From Christensenella sp. UBA1259 (GTDB lineage Bacteria; Bacillota; Clostridia; Christensenellales; Borkfalkiaceae): a stretch of DNA of 14,560 nucleotides. The stretch covers positions 7,550-22,109 of the forward strand of contig DBVR01000029.1 of the NCBI GenBank assembly GCA_002308755.1, given 5' to 3'. Both the position numbers and the translations under genes were made by a program. Below the pieces are notes generated by a model, which saw only the letters and a program-made list of their open reading frames with translations, ran no database searches and was not told the DNA's origin. The stretch's first letter is position 1, and each line of letters begins with the position of its first letter. This document shows positions 7,312-13,928 of this stretch, piece after piece.

Positions 7312-8598
7312 ATGGATAATTCAGACAAGAAGATCGCGGAACAGGAAGAAATTTCCGTTCCCGAGAACGCGAAAAGAAAAAATCCGTTCGCAAAGATAAA
7401 AGACGGGTTGGTTGAAAAAATACGGCGCTTCAAGGACCGTAAAAACGACCCGTACTATATTTCGCCCAAGGAAGAACGGGCAATCGCGAAGCACAATTTC
7501 AGGGAAACCAGACGGTTGGAAAAATACCGTACCCGCAAGAACGTGCCCGAAAGCGAATACCTGACGGAAATGAAAGACGATAACAATATCGTCGAATTCG
7601 ACGACCTGCACACCTATTTTTTCACCGACGTAGGCACGGTGAAAGCGGTGGACGGCGTTTCTTTCGACGTGCCGAAAGGCAGTATCGTCGGCGTAGTGGG
7701 GGAATCGGGCTGCGGCAAAAGCGTAACGAGTTTATCGCTTATGCAACTCGTTCAACGCCCGCAGGGACAGATAGTCAGCGGCAGCATAAGATATAAAGCG
7801 GCGGACGGCAAGTGTTACGACATAGCCAAGATGCCCGTAAACGATATGAAAAGAATACGCGGTAAGGAAATATCCATGATATTTCAGGAACCGATGACGA
7901 GTCTTAACCCCGTATTCACCATAGGCGCGCAACTTGACGAAGTTACCATGCTTCACATGCCGGAAGAAGGTAAAGACGCCGCCAAAAAACGTTCGCTTAA
8001 CATGTTGGAACTCGTCGGCATAGCGAACCCAGAAAGGATTTACGCGAGTTACCCGCACGAACTTTCGGGCGGTATGCGGCAAAGGGTAATGATAGCCATG
8101 GCGCTGATATGTAACCCGCGGCTCATAATAGCCGACGAACCGACTACGGCGTTAGACGTTACCATACAGGCGCAGATATTAGACCTTTTAAGGGACGTGC
8201 GTAAAAAGATAGAAGGCAGTATCCTTCTCATAACGCACGATTTGGGCGTTATCGCCGAAATGGCGGATTACGTCGTCGTAATGTACGCGGGGCGTATAAT
8301 AGAGATAGGCACGGCGGAAGATATATTCGATAACCCCTTGCACCCGTATACGATAGGGCTGCAAAAGAGTAAACCTTCGGTCAACAAGAAGGTGGACAGG
8401 CTTTACAGTATCCCCGGCAACGTGCCGAACCCCATAAACATGCCCGACTACTGTTATTTTAAGGGCAGGTGCGCCTGCTGCACGGACAAATGCGAAGGTT
8501 CGTATCCCGAATACGTACAGGTTTCGCCCACGCATAAGGTCGCGTGCTATCTGCACGAAGGCAAACAATATTCCACGGGAGGCAAAGTCAATGGCTGA
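7312..8598 (+). CDS. Peptide ABC transporter ATPase, OppD/DppD family, with basic N-terminal extension
   Basis: One of two ATPases driving import, 428 aa. Motifs are Walker A GESGCGKS (130-137), Q-loop Gln192, signature LSGGM (251-255), Walker B LIIADEP (271-277) and H-loop His309. The C-terminal oligopeptide-transporter extension starts near HPYTIGL (344-350) and carries cysteines 381, 387, 389, 390, 394 and 412; similar clusters in some family members hold an iron-sulfur cluster. The ABC domain begins only at about residue 93. The first 90 residues are an extra, strongly basic segment (about +13 net over 21-76) that ordinary members lack. The ribosome binding site is weak (CAGG, 7300-7303). 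The last 8 bases overlap the next gene, so translation of the two ATPases is probably coupled. Confidence 0.95.
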   Translation: MDNSDKKIAEQEEISVPENAKRKNPFAKIKDGLVEKIRRFKDRKNDPYYISPKEERAIAKHNFRETRRLEKYRTRKNVPESEYLTEMKDDNNIVEFDDLHTYFFTDVGTVKAVDGVSFDVPKGSIVGVVGESGCGKSVTSLSLMQLVQRPQGQIVSGSIRYKAADGKCYDIAKMPVNDMKRIRGKEISMIFQEPMTSLNPVFTIGAQLDEVTMLHMPEEGKDAAKKRSLNMLELVGIANPERIYASYPHELSGGMRQRVMIAMALICNPRLIIADEPTTALDVTIQAQILDLLRDVRKKIEGSILLITHDLGVIAEMADYVVVMYAGRIIEIGTAEDIFDNPLHPYTIGLQKSKPSVNKKVDRLYSIPGNVPNPINMPDYCYFKGRCACCTDKCEGSYPEYVQVSPTHKVACYLHEGKQYSTGGKVNG

Positions 8599-9676
8599 CG
8601 TAGAAGAACGCAATATCCCGATAGAAAACGCTGCTGACGACGGCGAAGAATATATTCTCGAAGTAAAGAACCTTAAAAAATACTTTCCGGTAAAGACCGA
8701 CTTTTTCGGGAGACCTACCGCCTACGTTCACGCCGTAGAAGACGTGAGTTTCAAGATAAAGCGCGGCAGGACCTTGGGAATAGTCGGGGAATCGGGTTGC
8801 GGCAAGACCACTATGGGTAGGACGATTTTGCGGCTTCACCCGATAACGGGCGGTCAGGTGCTTTATAAGGGGATAGACATAAACAAACTTTCCGCAAAGG
8901 AATTAAGAAAACTCCGTCCCAAGATACAGATAATATTTCAGGACCCCTATTCCAGCCTTTCGCCGAGAATGATAGTCGGCGAAATAATAGGCGAAGCGGT
9001 AAAGGAACACAATATCGTTCCCAAGGAGCAGTACAGGGAATATATAACGGGCGTTATGAAAGCCTGCGGCTTGCAACCGCACCACTTTGAAAGATACCCG
9101 CACGAATTTTCCGGTGGACAGAGACAGCGTATCTGTATAGCGCGCGCCCTTGCCCTTAACCCCGATCTCGTCATCTGCGACGAACCGGTATCGGCTTTGG
9201 ACGTGTCTATTCAGGCGCAGATAATAAATCTTCTCAAAGACCTGCAAAAGGAAAAGAAACTGACCTATATATTCATTTCCCACGATCTTTCGGTAGTGGA
9301 ACACATATCCGACGACGTGGGGGTAATGTATCTCGGCAACATGGTGGAATTCGGACCGAAAGACAGGATATTCGACAACCCCATGCACCCGTACACGCAG
9401 GCGCTTTTATCCGCCGTTCCGATACCCGATCCGCACGTTAAGATGGAAAGGATAATATTAGAAGGCGATATTCCGAGTCCCGTGAACCCGCCTTCGGGCT
9501 GTAAATTCCATACGCGTTGCAGATACTGTATGGATATATGTAAAGAAAAAGTGCCGGAATACAAGGAATACGAAAAAGACCATTTCGTGGCGTGTCATCT
9601 GTGCGAAATAAATGCGGGAAAGGGCGAAACCGCCCCCGCCGCGCAGGATAAACCTTATGGCGAAAAAGAAGTATGA
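8591..9676 (+). CDS. Peptide ABC transporter ATPase, OppF/DppF family
   Basis: The second ATPase, 361 aa, normal in length. Motifs are Walker A GESGCGKT (66-73), Q-loop Gln117, signature FSGGQ (173-177), Walker B LVICDEP (193-199) and H-loop His231. The C-terminal extension has HPYTQALLSAVP and a cysteine cluster (304, 310, 313, 317, 335, 338) in the CKFHTRC--C---C arrangement typical of OppF/DppF. The start has GGGAGG (8577-8582) 8 bases upstream, inside the preceding gene, and the two genes overlap by 8 bases (ATGGCTGA). The 3' end overlaps the next small gene by 20 bases. Confidence 0.96.
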   Translation: MADVEERNIPIENAADDGEEYILEVKNLKKYFPVKTDFFGRPTAYVHAVEDVSFKIKRGRTLGIVGESGCGKTTMGRTILRLHPITGGQVLYKGIDINKLSAKELRKLRPKIQIIFQDPYSSLSPRMIVGEIIGEAVKEHNIVPKEQYREYITGVMKACGLQPHHFERYPHEFSGGQRQRICIARALALNPDLVICDEPVSALDVSIQAQIINLLKDLQKEKKLTYIFISHDLSVVEHISDDVGVMYLGNMVEFGPKDRIFDNPMHPYTQALLSAVPIPDPHVKMERIILEGDIPSPVNPPSGCKFHTRCRYCMDICKEKVPEYKEYEKDHFVACHLCEINAGKGETAPAAQDKPYGEKEV

Positions 9677-9914
9677 TGACGACGACGGCAGAACCGTAGC
9701 CAACATGAATTGCGAAGGTTTTCCGTGGTACGTCAAAAACAAAAGCGACAAACCCGTAGAGAAGAAAGACAAACCGACGAGAAAAGAACTGCGCGCGGCG
9801 ATACGCGGGGCGTTCAGGGCGTATTTGCCGTCGTTCGCGTTTATCGTCGGCGGGTTTACGTTGGCGTTTTTGCTTATATGTCTTATTTTGGGTAAATTCC
9901 CGTTTACGTCATGA
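9657..9914 (+). CDS. Small single-pass membrane protein, function unknown
   Basis: An 85-aa product starting MAKKKYDDDD. ATG 9657 is chosen over the in-frame ATG at 9612: AGGA (9644-9647) lies 9 bases before 9657, and this start gives the shorter, more normal overlap (20 bases) with the upstream ATPase gene. The N-terminal 56 residues are hydrophilic and charged, with a short Asp run, the segment MNCEGFPWYVKN, and a Lys/Arg-rich part. One membrane helix follows at about 57-79 and a short tail. By the positive-inside rule the charged part should be cytoplasmic. I recognise no family. Its place at the end of the importer operon, with overlaps on both sides, suggests a role tied to that transporter, but this is inference. 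Confidence 0.75.
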   Translation: MAKKKYDDDDGRTVANMNCEGFPWYVKNKSDKPVEKKDKPTRKELRAAIRGAFRAYLPSFAFIVGGFTLAFLLICLILGKFPFTS

Positions 9915-10141
9915 AAGAAAAAAAGAGCAGTATAGAAAAACACACGGTTACGTGTCCGCATTGCGGGAAAAAGGCGTTGGATCACATGACATCCTGCCCG
10001 CACTGCAAGAGGGAACTTAAATCGGCGTATTACGATACCGCGAATATGGACAGTCCCCAAAGAAGAAAATTGCGGGTTATAATACTCGCGATAAGTCTTT
10101 TGGCGGTGGCGGCGATAATCGTCTTAAAATCCGTATTGTAA
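9911..10141 (+). CDS. Small zinc-ribbon membrane protein
   Basis: A 76-aa product whose start overlaps the previous stop (ATGA, 9911-9914). It has two CPxC pairs (CPHC at 15-18 and 29-32) spaced as a zinc ribbon, then a linker and one C-terminal membrane helix (about 56-74). The zinc ribbon is predicted to sit in the cytoplasm. Such zinc-ribbon plus single-helix proteins are common in Gram-positive bacteria and mostly uncharacterised. It is the last gene of the importer unit; a terminator follows 14 bases after the stop. There is no evidence of catalysis. Confidence 0.8.
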   Translation: MKEKKSSIEKHTVTCPHCGKKALDHMTSCPHCKRELKSAYYDTANMDSPQRRKLRVIILAISLLAVAAIIVLKSVL

Positions 10142-10155
10142 AAAAATAAAAATAA

Positions 10156-10190
10156 AAAACGCTGTCAGAATTGACAGCGTTTTACTTTTT
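10156..10190. terminator. Bidirectional intrinsic terminator closing the importer operon
   Basis: A perfect 12-bp stem (AAAACGCTGTCA 10156-10167 with TGACAGCGTTTT 10172-10183) closes on GAAT. It is followed by TTTT-A-C-TTTTTTT on the plus side and preceded by a long A-rich run (10141-10160), which becomes a U-tract on the minus strand. It can therefore stop both the plus-strand operon and transcripts from the minus-strand regulator gene. Confidence 0.88.
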
Positions 10191-10210
10191 TTAACGGGAA
10201 TATTTCGTTT

Positions 10211-10284
10211 TCGACAAAATACGACAAAACAAGACGGATTGCGACAAAATCTCTCACGATTTAAGTTTTACATTTCCGACAAAA
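10211..10284. repeat. Array of CGACAAAA sites between convergent genes
   Basis: Exact CGACAAAA occurs at 10212-10219, 10222-10229, 10242-10249 and 10277-10284. The first three, together with a degenerate unit (AGACGGATTG) at 10232, form a 10-base period, which puts the sites on one face of the helix. Read on the minus strand, the first site is TTTGTCGAAAA, which fits the Spo0A box (core TGTCGAA) exactly; the others miss one core base. This looks like a protein-binding array, identity unproven. Confidence 0.6.
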
Positions 10285-10295
10285 ACCGATATAAT
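10267..10295 (+). promoter_or_regulatory. Candidate sigma-A promoter pointing into the antisense of the XRE gene
   Basis: TTTACA (10267-10272) and TATAAT (10290-10295) are exactly 17 bases apart. Transcription would start near 10302 on the plus strand and run antisense through the 3' end of the XRE regulator gene. No plus-strand gene follows closely. One CGACAAAA site lies in the spacer and three lie upstream. The region is AT-rich, so chance is possible. Confidence 0.45.
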
Positions 10296-10303
10296 TTTAA
10301 TAG

Positions 10304-10753
10304 TTAATGTTTGAAGTCGGTTCTGCCTAAAAGATAGTCCGCCGAAACGTTAAAGTAAGAACAGAAAATTTTGAAAATATCGTAAGACGGTACGGAATTT
10401 CTTGCGTGGCAGTTATAGATTATAGTTTTATCTATGCCGCAGTCGTGCGCTAACTTGTAAAAGGTTATCCGTTTTTCTTGGGCAAGACTTGAAAGCCTTT
10501 CGTAAAAAGATTTTCTTTCGAGTGCTGGTATATAATTGTCGGTATCGACGTCGCCCAAAAGATAATCCACGGAAATTTCAAAAAAATCCGCTATCTTACA
10601 TAACGTTTTGGGCGTGGGTATTATACCGTAGTTAAGGGCATTAGCGAGTGTCGAAGAATTGATTTTAGCACCTACGACAATATCTTTGCGGGTGCGGTCG
10701 AATTCTTCCATCAACATATTAAATCTTTTTTGAAATTTTGTTGAAATCGGCAT
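10304..10753 (-). CDS. XRE-family transcription regulator with two HTH domains
   Basis: A 149-aa product made almost entirely of two Cro/CI-type helix-turn-helix domains, at about residues 7-69 and 82-145. Each ends in the same signature, FFEISVDYLLG (58-67... ) and YFNVSADYLLGRTD (133-146). No sensor or peptidase domain is present, so DNA binding is probably its whole activity. The start (CAT 10751-10753 on the plus strand) has an AGGG-like site about 8 bases upstream. A large palindrome and a related partial one lie in the 60 bases ahead of the start and may be its own operators. It is divergent from the 64-aa gene and convergent with the importer operon. Cysteines occur in both domains, but no metal or redox role can be claimed. 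Confidence 0.85.
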   Translation of the reverse strand: MPISTKFQKRFNMLMEEFDRTRKDIVVGAKINSSTLANALNYGIIPTPKTLCKIADFFEISVDYLLGDVDTDNYIPALERKSFYERLSSLAQEKRITFYKLAHDCGIDKTIIYNCHARNSVPSYDIFKIFCSYFNVSADYLLGRTDFKH

Positions 10754-10756
10754 TTT

Positions 10757-10813
10757 GTAACCCTATACGGTAGGAAACCAAATCGAATTTGTAACCTATA
10801 TACAGTATAGGTT
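10757..10813. promoter_or_regulatory. Palindromic sites upstream of the XRE gene (likely operator)
   Basis: AACCTATA (10793-10800), five bases (TACAG), then TATAGGTT (10806-10813) is a perfect inverted repeat. A second, weaker relative lies 34 bases away: GTAACCCTATA starting at 10757 with dyad CCTA-N5-TAGG (10762-10774). On the minus strand a possible TTGTTT-N17-TATAGG promoter overlaps the perfect palindrome. This is the layout expected of an autoregulated XRE repressor. Confidence 0.6.
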
Positions 10814-10920
10814 TTTAAAACAAAAAAATAGAAAACAAAATGCTTTTATTACCTAATATAAAGAAGAGTGATAAACCGATCGGTCAAAAATAAAAAATCA
10901 AAATAAAAAGGAGATAAAAA

Positions 10921-11115
10921 ATGAACGACCAAGGCAAAAAAACGACGGAACAAAAGACAATGCAGACCTACTGCGACGAAAAGGACATACTTCTCGATTT
11001 AAAGTGTATCTTAAAAGATTATTATCTTGCCACCTTTACCGAGAAAGAAGACGGGCTTAAACTGAAATTCAAAAATGGGGATAAGTTCGTTATTACCGTG
11101 AAAAAAGAAAAATAA
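10921..11115 (+). CDS. Small hypothetical protein, 64 aa
   Basis: A short charged protein, divergent from the XRE regulator, with an excellent ribosome binding site (AAGGAG, 10908-10913) 7 bases before ATG. Residues 1-15 are polar. Residues 20-36 (EKDILLDLKCILKDYYL) look helical, and 38-60 (TFTEKEDGLKLKFKNGDKFVITV) look like a beta hairpin. No signal peptide or membrane helix is present. I do not recognise a family. Its position beside an XRE gene with operator-like DNA between them resembles small regulator-controlled modules, and it precedes the methyltransferase by 90 bases, but no toxin or antitoxin feature is visible. Confidence 0.65.
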   Translation: MNDQGKKTTEQKTMQTYCDEKDILLDLKCILKDYYLATFTEKEDGLKLKFKNGDKFVITVKKEK

Positions 11116-11146
11116 GGCGCGAAAGGAGTTTATCGTCTTATTTGTG

Positions 11147-11175
11147 TTGAAGAAACAATCTTTTTATGTTACAAT
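11147..11175 (+). promoter_or_regulatory. Sigma-A promoter for the DNA methyltransferase
   Basis: TTGAAG (11147-11152) and TACAAT (11170-11175) are separated by 17 bases, with TG one base before the -10 (extended -10). The start point would be near 11182, leaving about 24 bases of leader. This gives the methyltransferase a transcript independent of the 64-aa gene. Confidence 0.72.
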
Positions 11176-11205
11176 ATTCGTAGCTTAAAGTTTACGGGTG
11201 AAAAG

Positions 11206-12150
11206 ATGAAGGCTTTACGCAATAAGACGATAGATTTCGACCTTTCCGCGGGAGAGCGGTACTTCGGAAAGTGCCTTAAAGTAGATAAGAAAGTCGGGCT
11301 TTCGGATATCGTCAACAAGACGGTGTGCGGGGATATTTTCGATATAGCGGAGTTTCTGCCGGAAAAGTTTATCGACCTTCTTATCGTCGATCCGCCGTAC
11401 AATTTAAGCAAGAATTTCGGGGAAAGGTCTTTTAAGAAACGCAGCGAAGAAGATTACGCCGCCTATACCGAAAGCTGGATAAAAAAGGTATTGCCGCTTT
11501 TAAAAGACACGGCGTCTATATACGTTTGTTGCGACTGGGAATCGGGTATGACGATAGGGAATATTCTTAAAAAGTATTTTATCGTGAGAAACCGTATCAC
11601 CTGGCAGCGCGAAAAGGGCAGGGGCGCGAAATCTAACTGGAAAAACGGTATGGAAGACGTGTGGTTCGCTACGGCGTCGAAAGATTATTATTTCGACGCG
11701 GAAAGCGTTAAGATAAGGCGAAGGGTACTTGCACCGTACAGACAAGACGGCGTTCCCAAAGACTGGGAAGAAACGGAAAACGGAAAATTCCGCGACACCT
11801 GTCCGTCGAATTTCTGGGACGATATTTCCGTACCCTACTGGTCTATGTCGGAAAACACCGCCCATCCCACGCAAAAGCCGGAAAAACTGCTGGCAAAACT
11901 TATTCTCGCAAGTTCCAAGGAAGGTGATATCGTGTTCGATCCGTTTCTGGGTTCGGGTACGACTTCGGTAACCGCCAAAAAACTCAAAAGAAACTACGTC
12001 GGCGTGGAAATCAATCCGCAATACTGCGCGTGGGCGGAAAAACGCATAGAAGACGCCGAAAAAGATCCTGCCGTGCAAGGTTTCGCGGGCGGGGTGTTCT
12101 GGGAAAGAAATACCGCCGCCGTCCAAAAAAGAGAAAGCAAAAAAGAGTAA
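11206..12150 (+). CDS. Site-specific DNA methyltransferase (N6-adenine/N4-cytosine, beta class)
   Basis: This 314-aa enzyme transfers a methyl group from S-adenosylmethionine to the exocyclic amino group of a DNA base. The catalytic DPPY (62-65, in LLIVDPPYN) comes before the AdoMet-binding FDPFLGSGTT (244-253), the motif order of the beta class. Between them are ITWQREKGRGAKSNWKNGME (131-150) and HPTQKP (220-225). The region 140-215 should carry target recognition. Length is normal and all core motifs are intact, so it should be active. The ribosome binding site is modest (GGGTG, 11196-11200). No restriction endonuclease gene is adjacent, so it looks like an orphan methyltransferase, either regulatory or protective. 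Adenine is the likelier target for this motif style, but the recognition sequence cannot be read from the protein. Its stop directly abuts the stop of the convergent minus-strand gene. Confidence 0.93.
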   Translation: MKALRNKTIDFDLSAGERYFGKCLKVDKKVGLSDIVNKTVCGDIFDIAEFLPEKFIDLLIVDPPYNLSKNFGERSFKKRSEEDYAAYTESWIKKVLPLLKDTASIYVCCDWESGMTIGNILKKYFIVRNRITWQREKGRGAKSNWKNGMEDVWFATASKDYYFDAESVKIRRRVLAPYRQDGVPKDWEETENGKFRDTCPSNFWDDISVPYWSMSENTAHPTQKPEKLLAKLILASSKEGDIVFDPFLGSGTTSVTAKKLKRNYVGVEINPQYCAWAEKRIEDAEKDPAVQGFAGGVFWERNTAAVQKRESKKE

Positions 12151-13095
12151 CTACTTTTTGACTATGCCCGTTATCTTTCGGTTTTCGACGGTAAAGGTAA
12201 AGTATTCCGCGGCGTAAAACCGATCTTTAAGTTTGTAGATAACGCCCACTTCGTCCTGTTCTCTGAATATCGGCGGTGGGAAAACGCCTATAAAGTCGCC
12301 GAAAAACGGTTTTAAGTTTTCGGCGTTTTCTTTTACCGTGCCACCGAGATACCCGCCTATATCCCCGCCGACCAAAAGTTCTTCCGTAAAAGCGTAGGGA
12401 ATAAGTTTTTCGTCGATCGACGAAAGGTCGAATCCCGCCGCGTGCGACACCGTCCTTTCCTTTTCTTCGGCGCGACTTTCCGTTATTTCCCACACCGATT
12501 TTACGACGTGCTTTGCCGCGTCTTTTTTCTTTTCCGTTACCGTAAAGCCAGCCGCGGTAACGGTAAAGTCTTCTATCTCGCGTGAAAATATAAGTTTCGG
12601 CTCGCCCGAAACGCTATACACGTTAAGGATCTTGACCGTCCCCGAAAAATATTCCGCAAAAACCGTCTTTGCGCCGAAAAAATCGTGCCGTGTAAATTCG
12701 GCTTTTTCCACCGCGAAAGAGTAGTTTTCCGCCAAAAACCCGCGCGCCGTTTCAAGGGAAAGTTTATAGCCGAAATCGAAAAACAAAGTTACCGCCGCGT
12801 CGGGAAATTTTTTTTGACCTATCACTCGGAACTTGCCGTATTCTTCGGCAAAGGAAAAATCGAGAAAGTACCCGCCTTTAAGGTCGGTTACCGTAACGTT
12901 TTGCGGCGGATTCGACAGGAAATTTTCGTCGGGGAAAAAGGCAAAACCGTTTTTGTTTGAAGATAGCGGCAATATTTCCACCAACGGGTACGGGGGATAA
13001 AAGTCTAAAAAAGCCACCGATTTAAAGACCGAAGCGTAATATATTCCCGAAATTTTTATCGCCGCGGGGGAATCCGATGAAAAATAAAAATACAT
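12151..13095 (-). CDS. Hypothetical protein, 314 aa, unrecognised
   Basis: A long open frame with codon use like its neighbours (many gcg, ttc, gaa codons) and no convincing overlapping alternative, so it is probably a real gene. The product is rich in Phe, Tyr and alternating hydrophobic residues and looks mainly beta-stranded (for example GYFLDFSFAEEYGKFRVIGQ, 75-94, and RFYAAEYFTFTVENRKITGI near the end). No signal peptide, membrane helix or catalytic motif is visible. The start is uncertain: an in-frame stop lies immediately before ATG 13095 and no Shine-Dalgarno is seen close by, so translation may start a little downstream or be leaderless. It is divergent from the SANT-like regulator (71 bases between starts) and convergent with the methyltransferase, with zero bases between the two stops. 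I can assign no function. Confidence 0.65.
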   Translation of the reverse strand: MYFYFSSDSPAAIKISGIYYASVFKSVAFLDFYPPYPLVEILPLSSNKNGFAFFPDENFLSNPPQNVTVTDLKGGYFLDFSFAEEYGKFRVIGQKKFPDAAVTLFFDFGYKLSLETARGFLAENYSFAVEKAEFTRHDFFGAKTVFAEYFSGTVKILNVYSVSGEPKLIFSREIEDFTVTAAGFTVTEKKKDAAKHVVKSVWEITESRAEEKERTVSHAAGFDLSSIDEKLIPYAFTEELLVGGDIGGYLGGTVKENAENLKPFFGDFIGVFPPPIFREQDEVGVIYKLKDRFYAAEYFTFTVENRKITGIVKK

Positions 13096-13117
13096 TTATA
13101 AAATATATACGTATAAT
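13089..13117 (+). promoter_or_regulatory. Candidate promoter for the SANT-like regulator
   Basis: A perfect -10, TATAAT (13112-13117), has a poor -35 (AATACA, 13089-13094) 17 bases upstream. Transcription would begin near 13124, about 43 bases before the ATG at 13167. The poor -35 suggests weak or activator-dependent expression. The same AT-rich segment must also hold the promoter of the divergent minus-strand gene. Confidence 0.4.
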
Positions 13118-13166
13118 TTTCCCCGAATATGTTAAAAACCTTATAAAACGGAAAAGGAGAATTTAT

Positions 13167-13856
13167 ATGTACAAAGTTTACGGTTTTAAGGAAAAAGATA
13201 TAAAGGACCTTGCGCTTTTCATAAAGAAAAACCGCTTTTCAACGCTGGATAAACTGTTTTTCGCCTACGCCGCAAAAAGCGGTAAGGCGGCGGGGTCTGT
13301 CAGAAACCTTTATTACGCTTTGGTAAAGACGGCGCAAAACGACGGAGAGTTTTGCCGAGAGTATTTAGGCGGCAAGCCTATTTCCGTCTGCAAAACGAAA
13401 AAGTTCGAAAAAGAAGAAGAAATAAAACTTCTGACCGCGGTATTTTGCGGTATAAAAAACGGCGATTCGGTGAGAAAAACCATAAACGCCGCCGCAAACG
13501 ACAACGGCAAAACGGCTTTACGACTTCAGAATAAATACAGAAGTCTTTTAAAAAACAAGCGTGATCTCGTAAAGGAAGTATCGGAAAAAGTGGGAATATC
13601 CTTGCCGACGACGACTGCGGAAAAAGTTTCTTCCGACGCGGAAAGCAAGGTTAAAAAAGAGATAGACGCGCTGATAGGTCGCATTTCTGCGAAGATAAAA
13701 GCCGAAAACGTAAGGTTAAGAGAGCGTATCCTGTTTCTCGAAGGGGAAAACAGAAGACTTCGCGAAAGGGCGTTTGCCGATAAAAACGGCAAGGTGATAA
13801 AATATTTCGGGCGCGGCGGAACGCATTTCCCGCCCGACGGGTACGGTTTAAATTGA
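13167..13856 (+). CDS. RsfA/SANT-Myb-like putative DNA-binding protein with coiled coil
   Basis: A 229-aa protein. ATG 13167 is chosen because AAGGAG (13154-13159) is 7 bases upstream; an in-frame ATG at 13077 would overlap the divergent gene and lacks such a site. Two related helical segments are visible: 7-55 (FKEKDIKDLALFI ... AYAAKSGKAAGSVRNLYYALVK) and 79-130 (KFEKEEEIKLLTAVFCGIKN ... AAANDNGKTALRLQNKYRSLLK). They share an A-AA--GK-A----N-Y--L-K pattern, like the SANT/Myb-type domain of the sporulation regulator RsfA and its relatives. Residues 158-203 form a charged heptad-like coiled coil (IKAENVRLRERILFLEGENR), probably for dimerisation. A basic, Gly/Pro-containing tail follows. A transcription-regulator role is inferred from this architecture; targets are unknown. 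Confidence 0.7.
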   Translation: MYKVYGFKEKDIKDLALFIKKNRFSTLDKLFFAYAAKSGKAAGSVRNLYYALVKTAQNDGEFCREYLGGKPISVCKTKKFEKEEEIKLLTAVFCGIKNGDSVRKTINAAANDNGKTALRLQNKYRSLLKNKRDLVKEVSEKVGISLPTTTAEKVSSDAESKVKKEIDALIGRISAKIKAENVRLRERILFLEGENRRLRERAFADKNGKVIKYFGRGGTHFPPDGYGLN

Positions 13857-13869
13857 ACTCGTAATATAA

Positions 13870-13898
13870 TTGACAAACCGCAGGCAAAGTAATATAAT
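13870..13898 (+). promoter_or_regulatory. Perfect-consensus sigma-A promoter for the oxoamine synthase gene
   Basis: TTGACA (13870-13875), 17 bases, TATAAT (13893-13898): both hexamers match the consensus exactly. The start point should be near 13905, giving a leader of about 24 bases with GGAAG (13918-13922) before ATG 13929. It lies 14 bases after the regulator's stop, with no terminator between. Confidence 0.88.
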
Positions 13899-13928
13899 AA
13901 ACTCATAATATACCCACGGAAGTCAATT

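Noticed and set aside
10875..10884. ACCGATCGGT palindrome upstream of the 64-aa gene
   Set aside because: A lone 10-base dyad not related to the XRE-side palindromes; insufficient evidence for a site.
10814..10920. Promoter for the 64-aa gene
   Set aside because: A TAATAT candidate -10 at 10854 has no acceptable -35 at 16-18 bases; a promoter must exist, but I cannot place it.
12131..12160. Possible shared hairpin terminator between the convergent stops
   Set aside because: A-run and T-run flank the stops but the inner pairing is mismatched, leaving only about six A-T-rich pairs; too weak to call.
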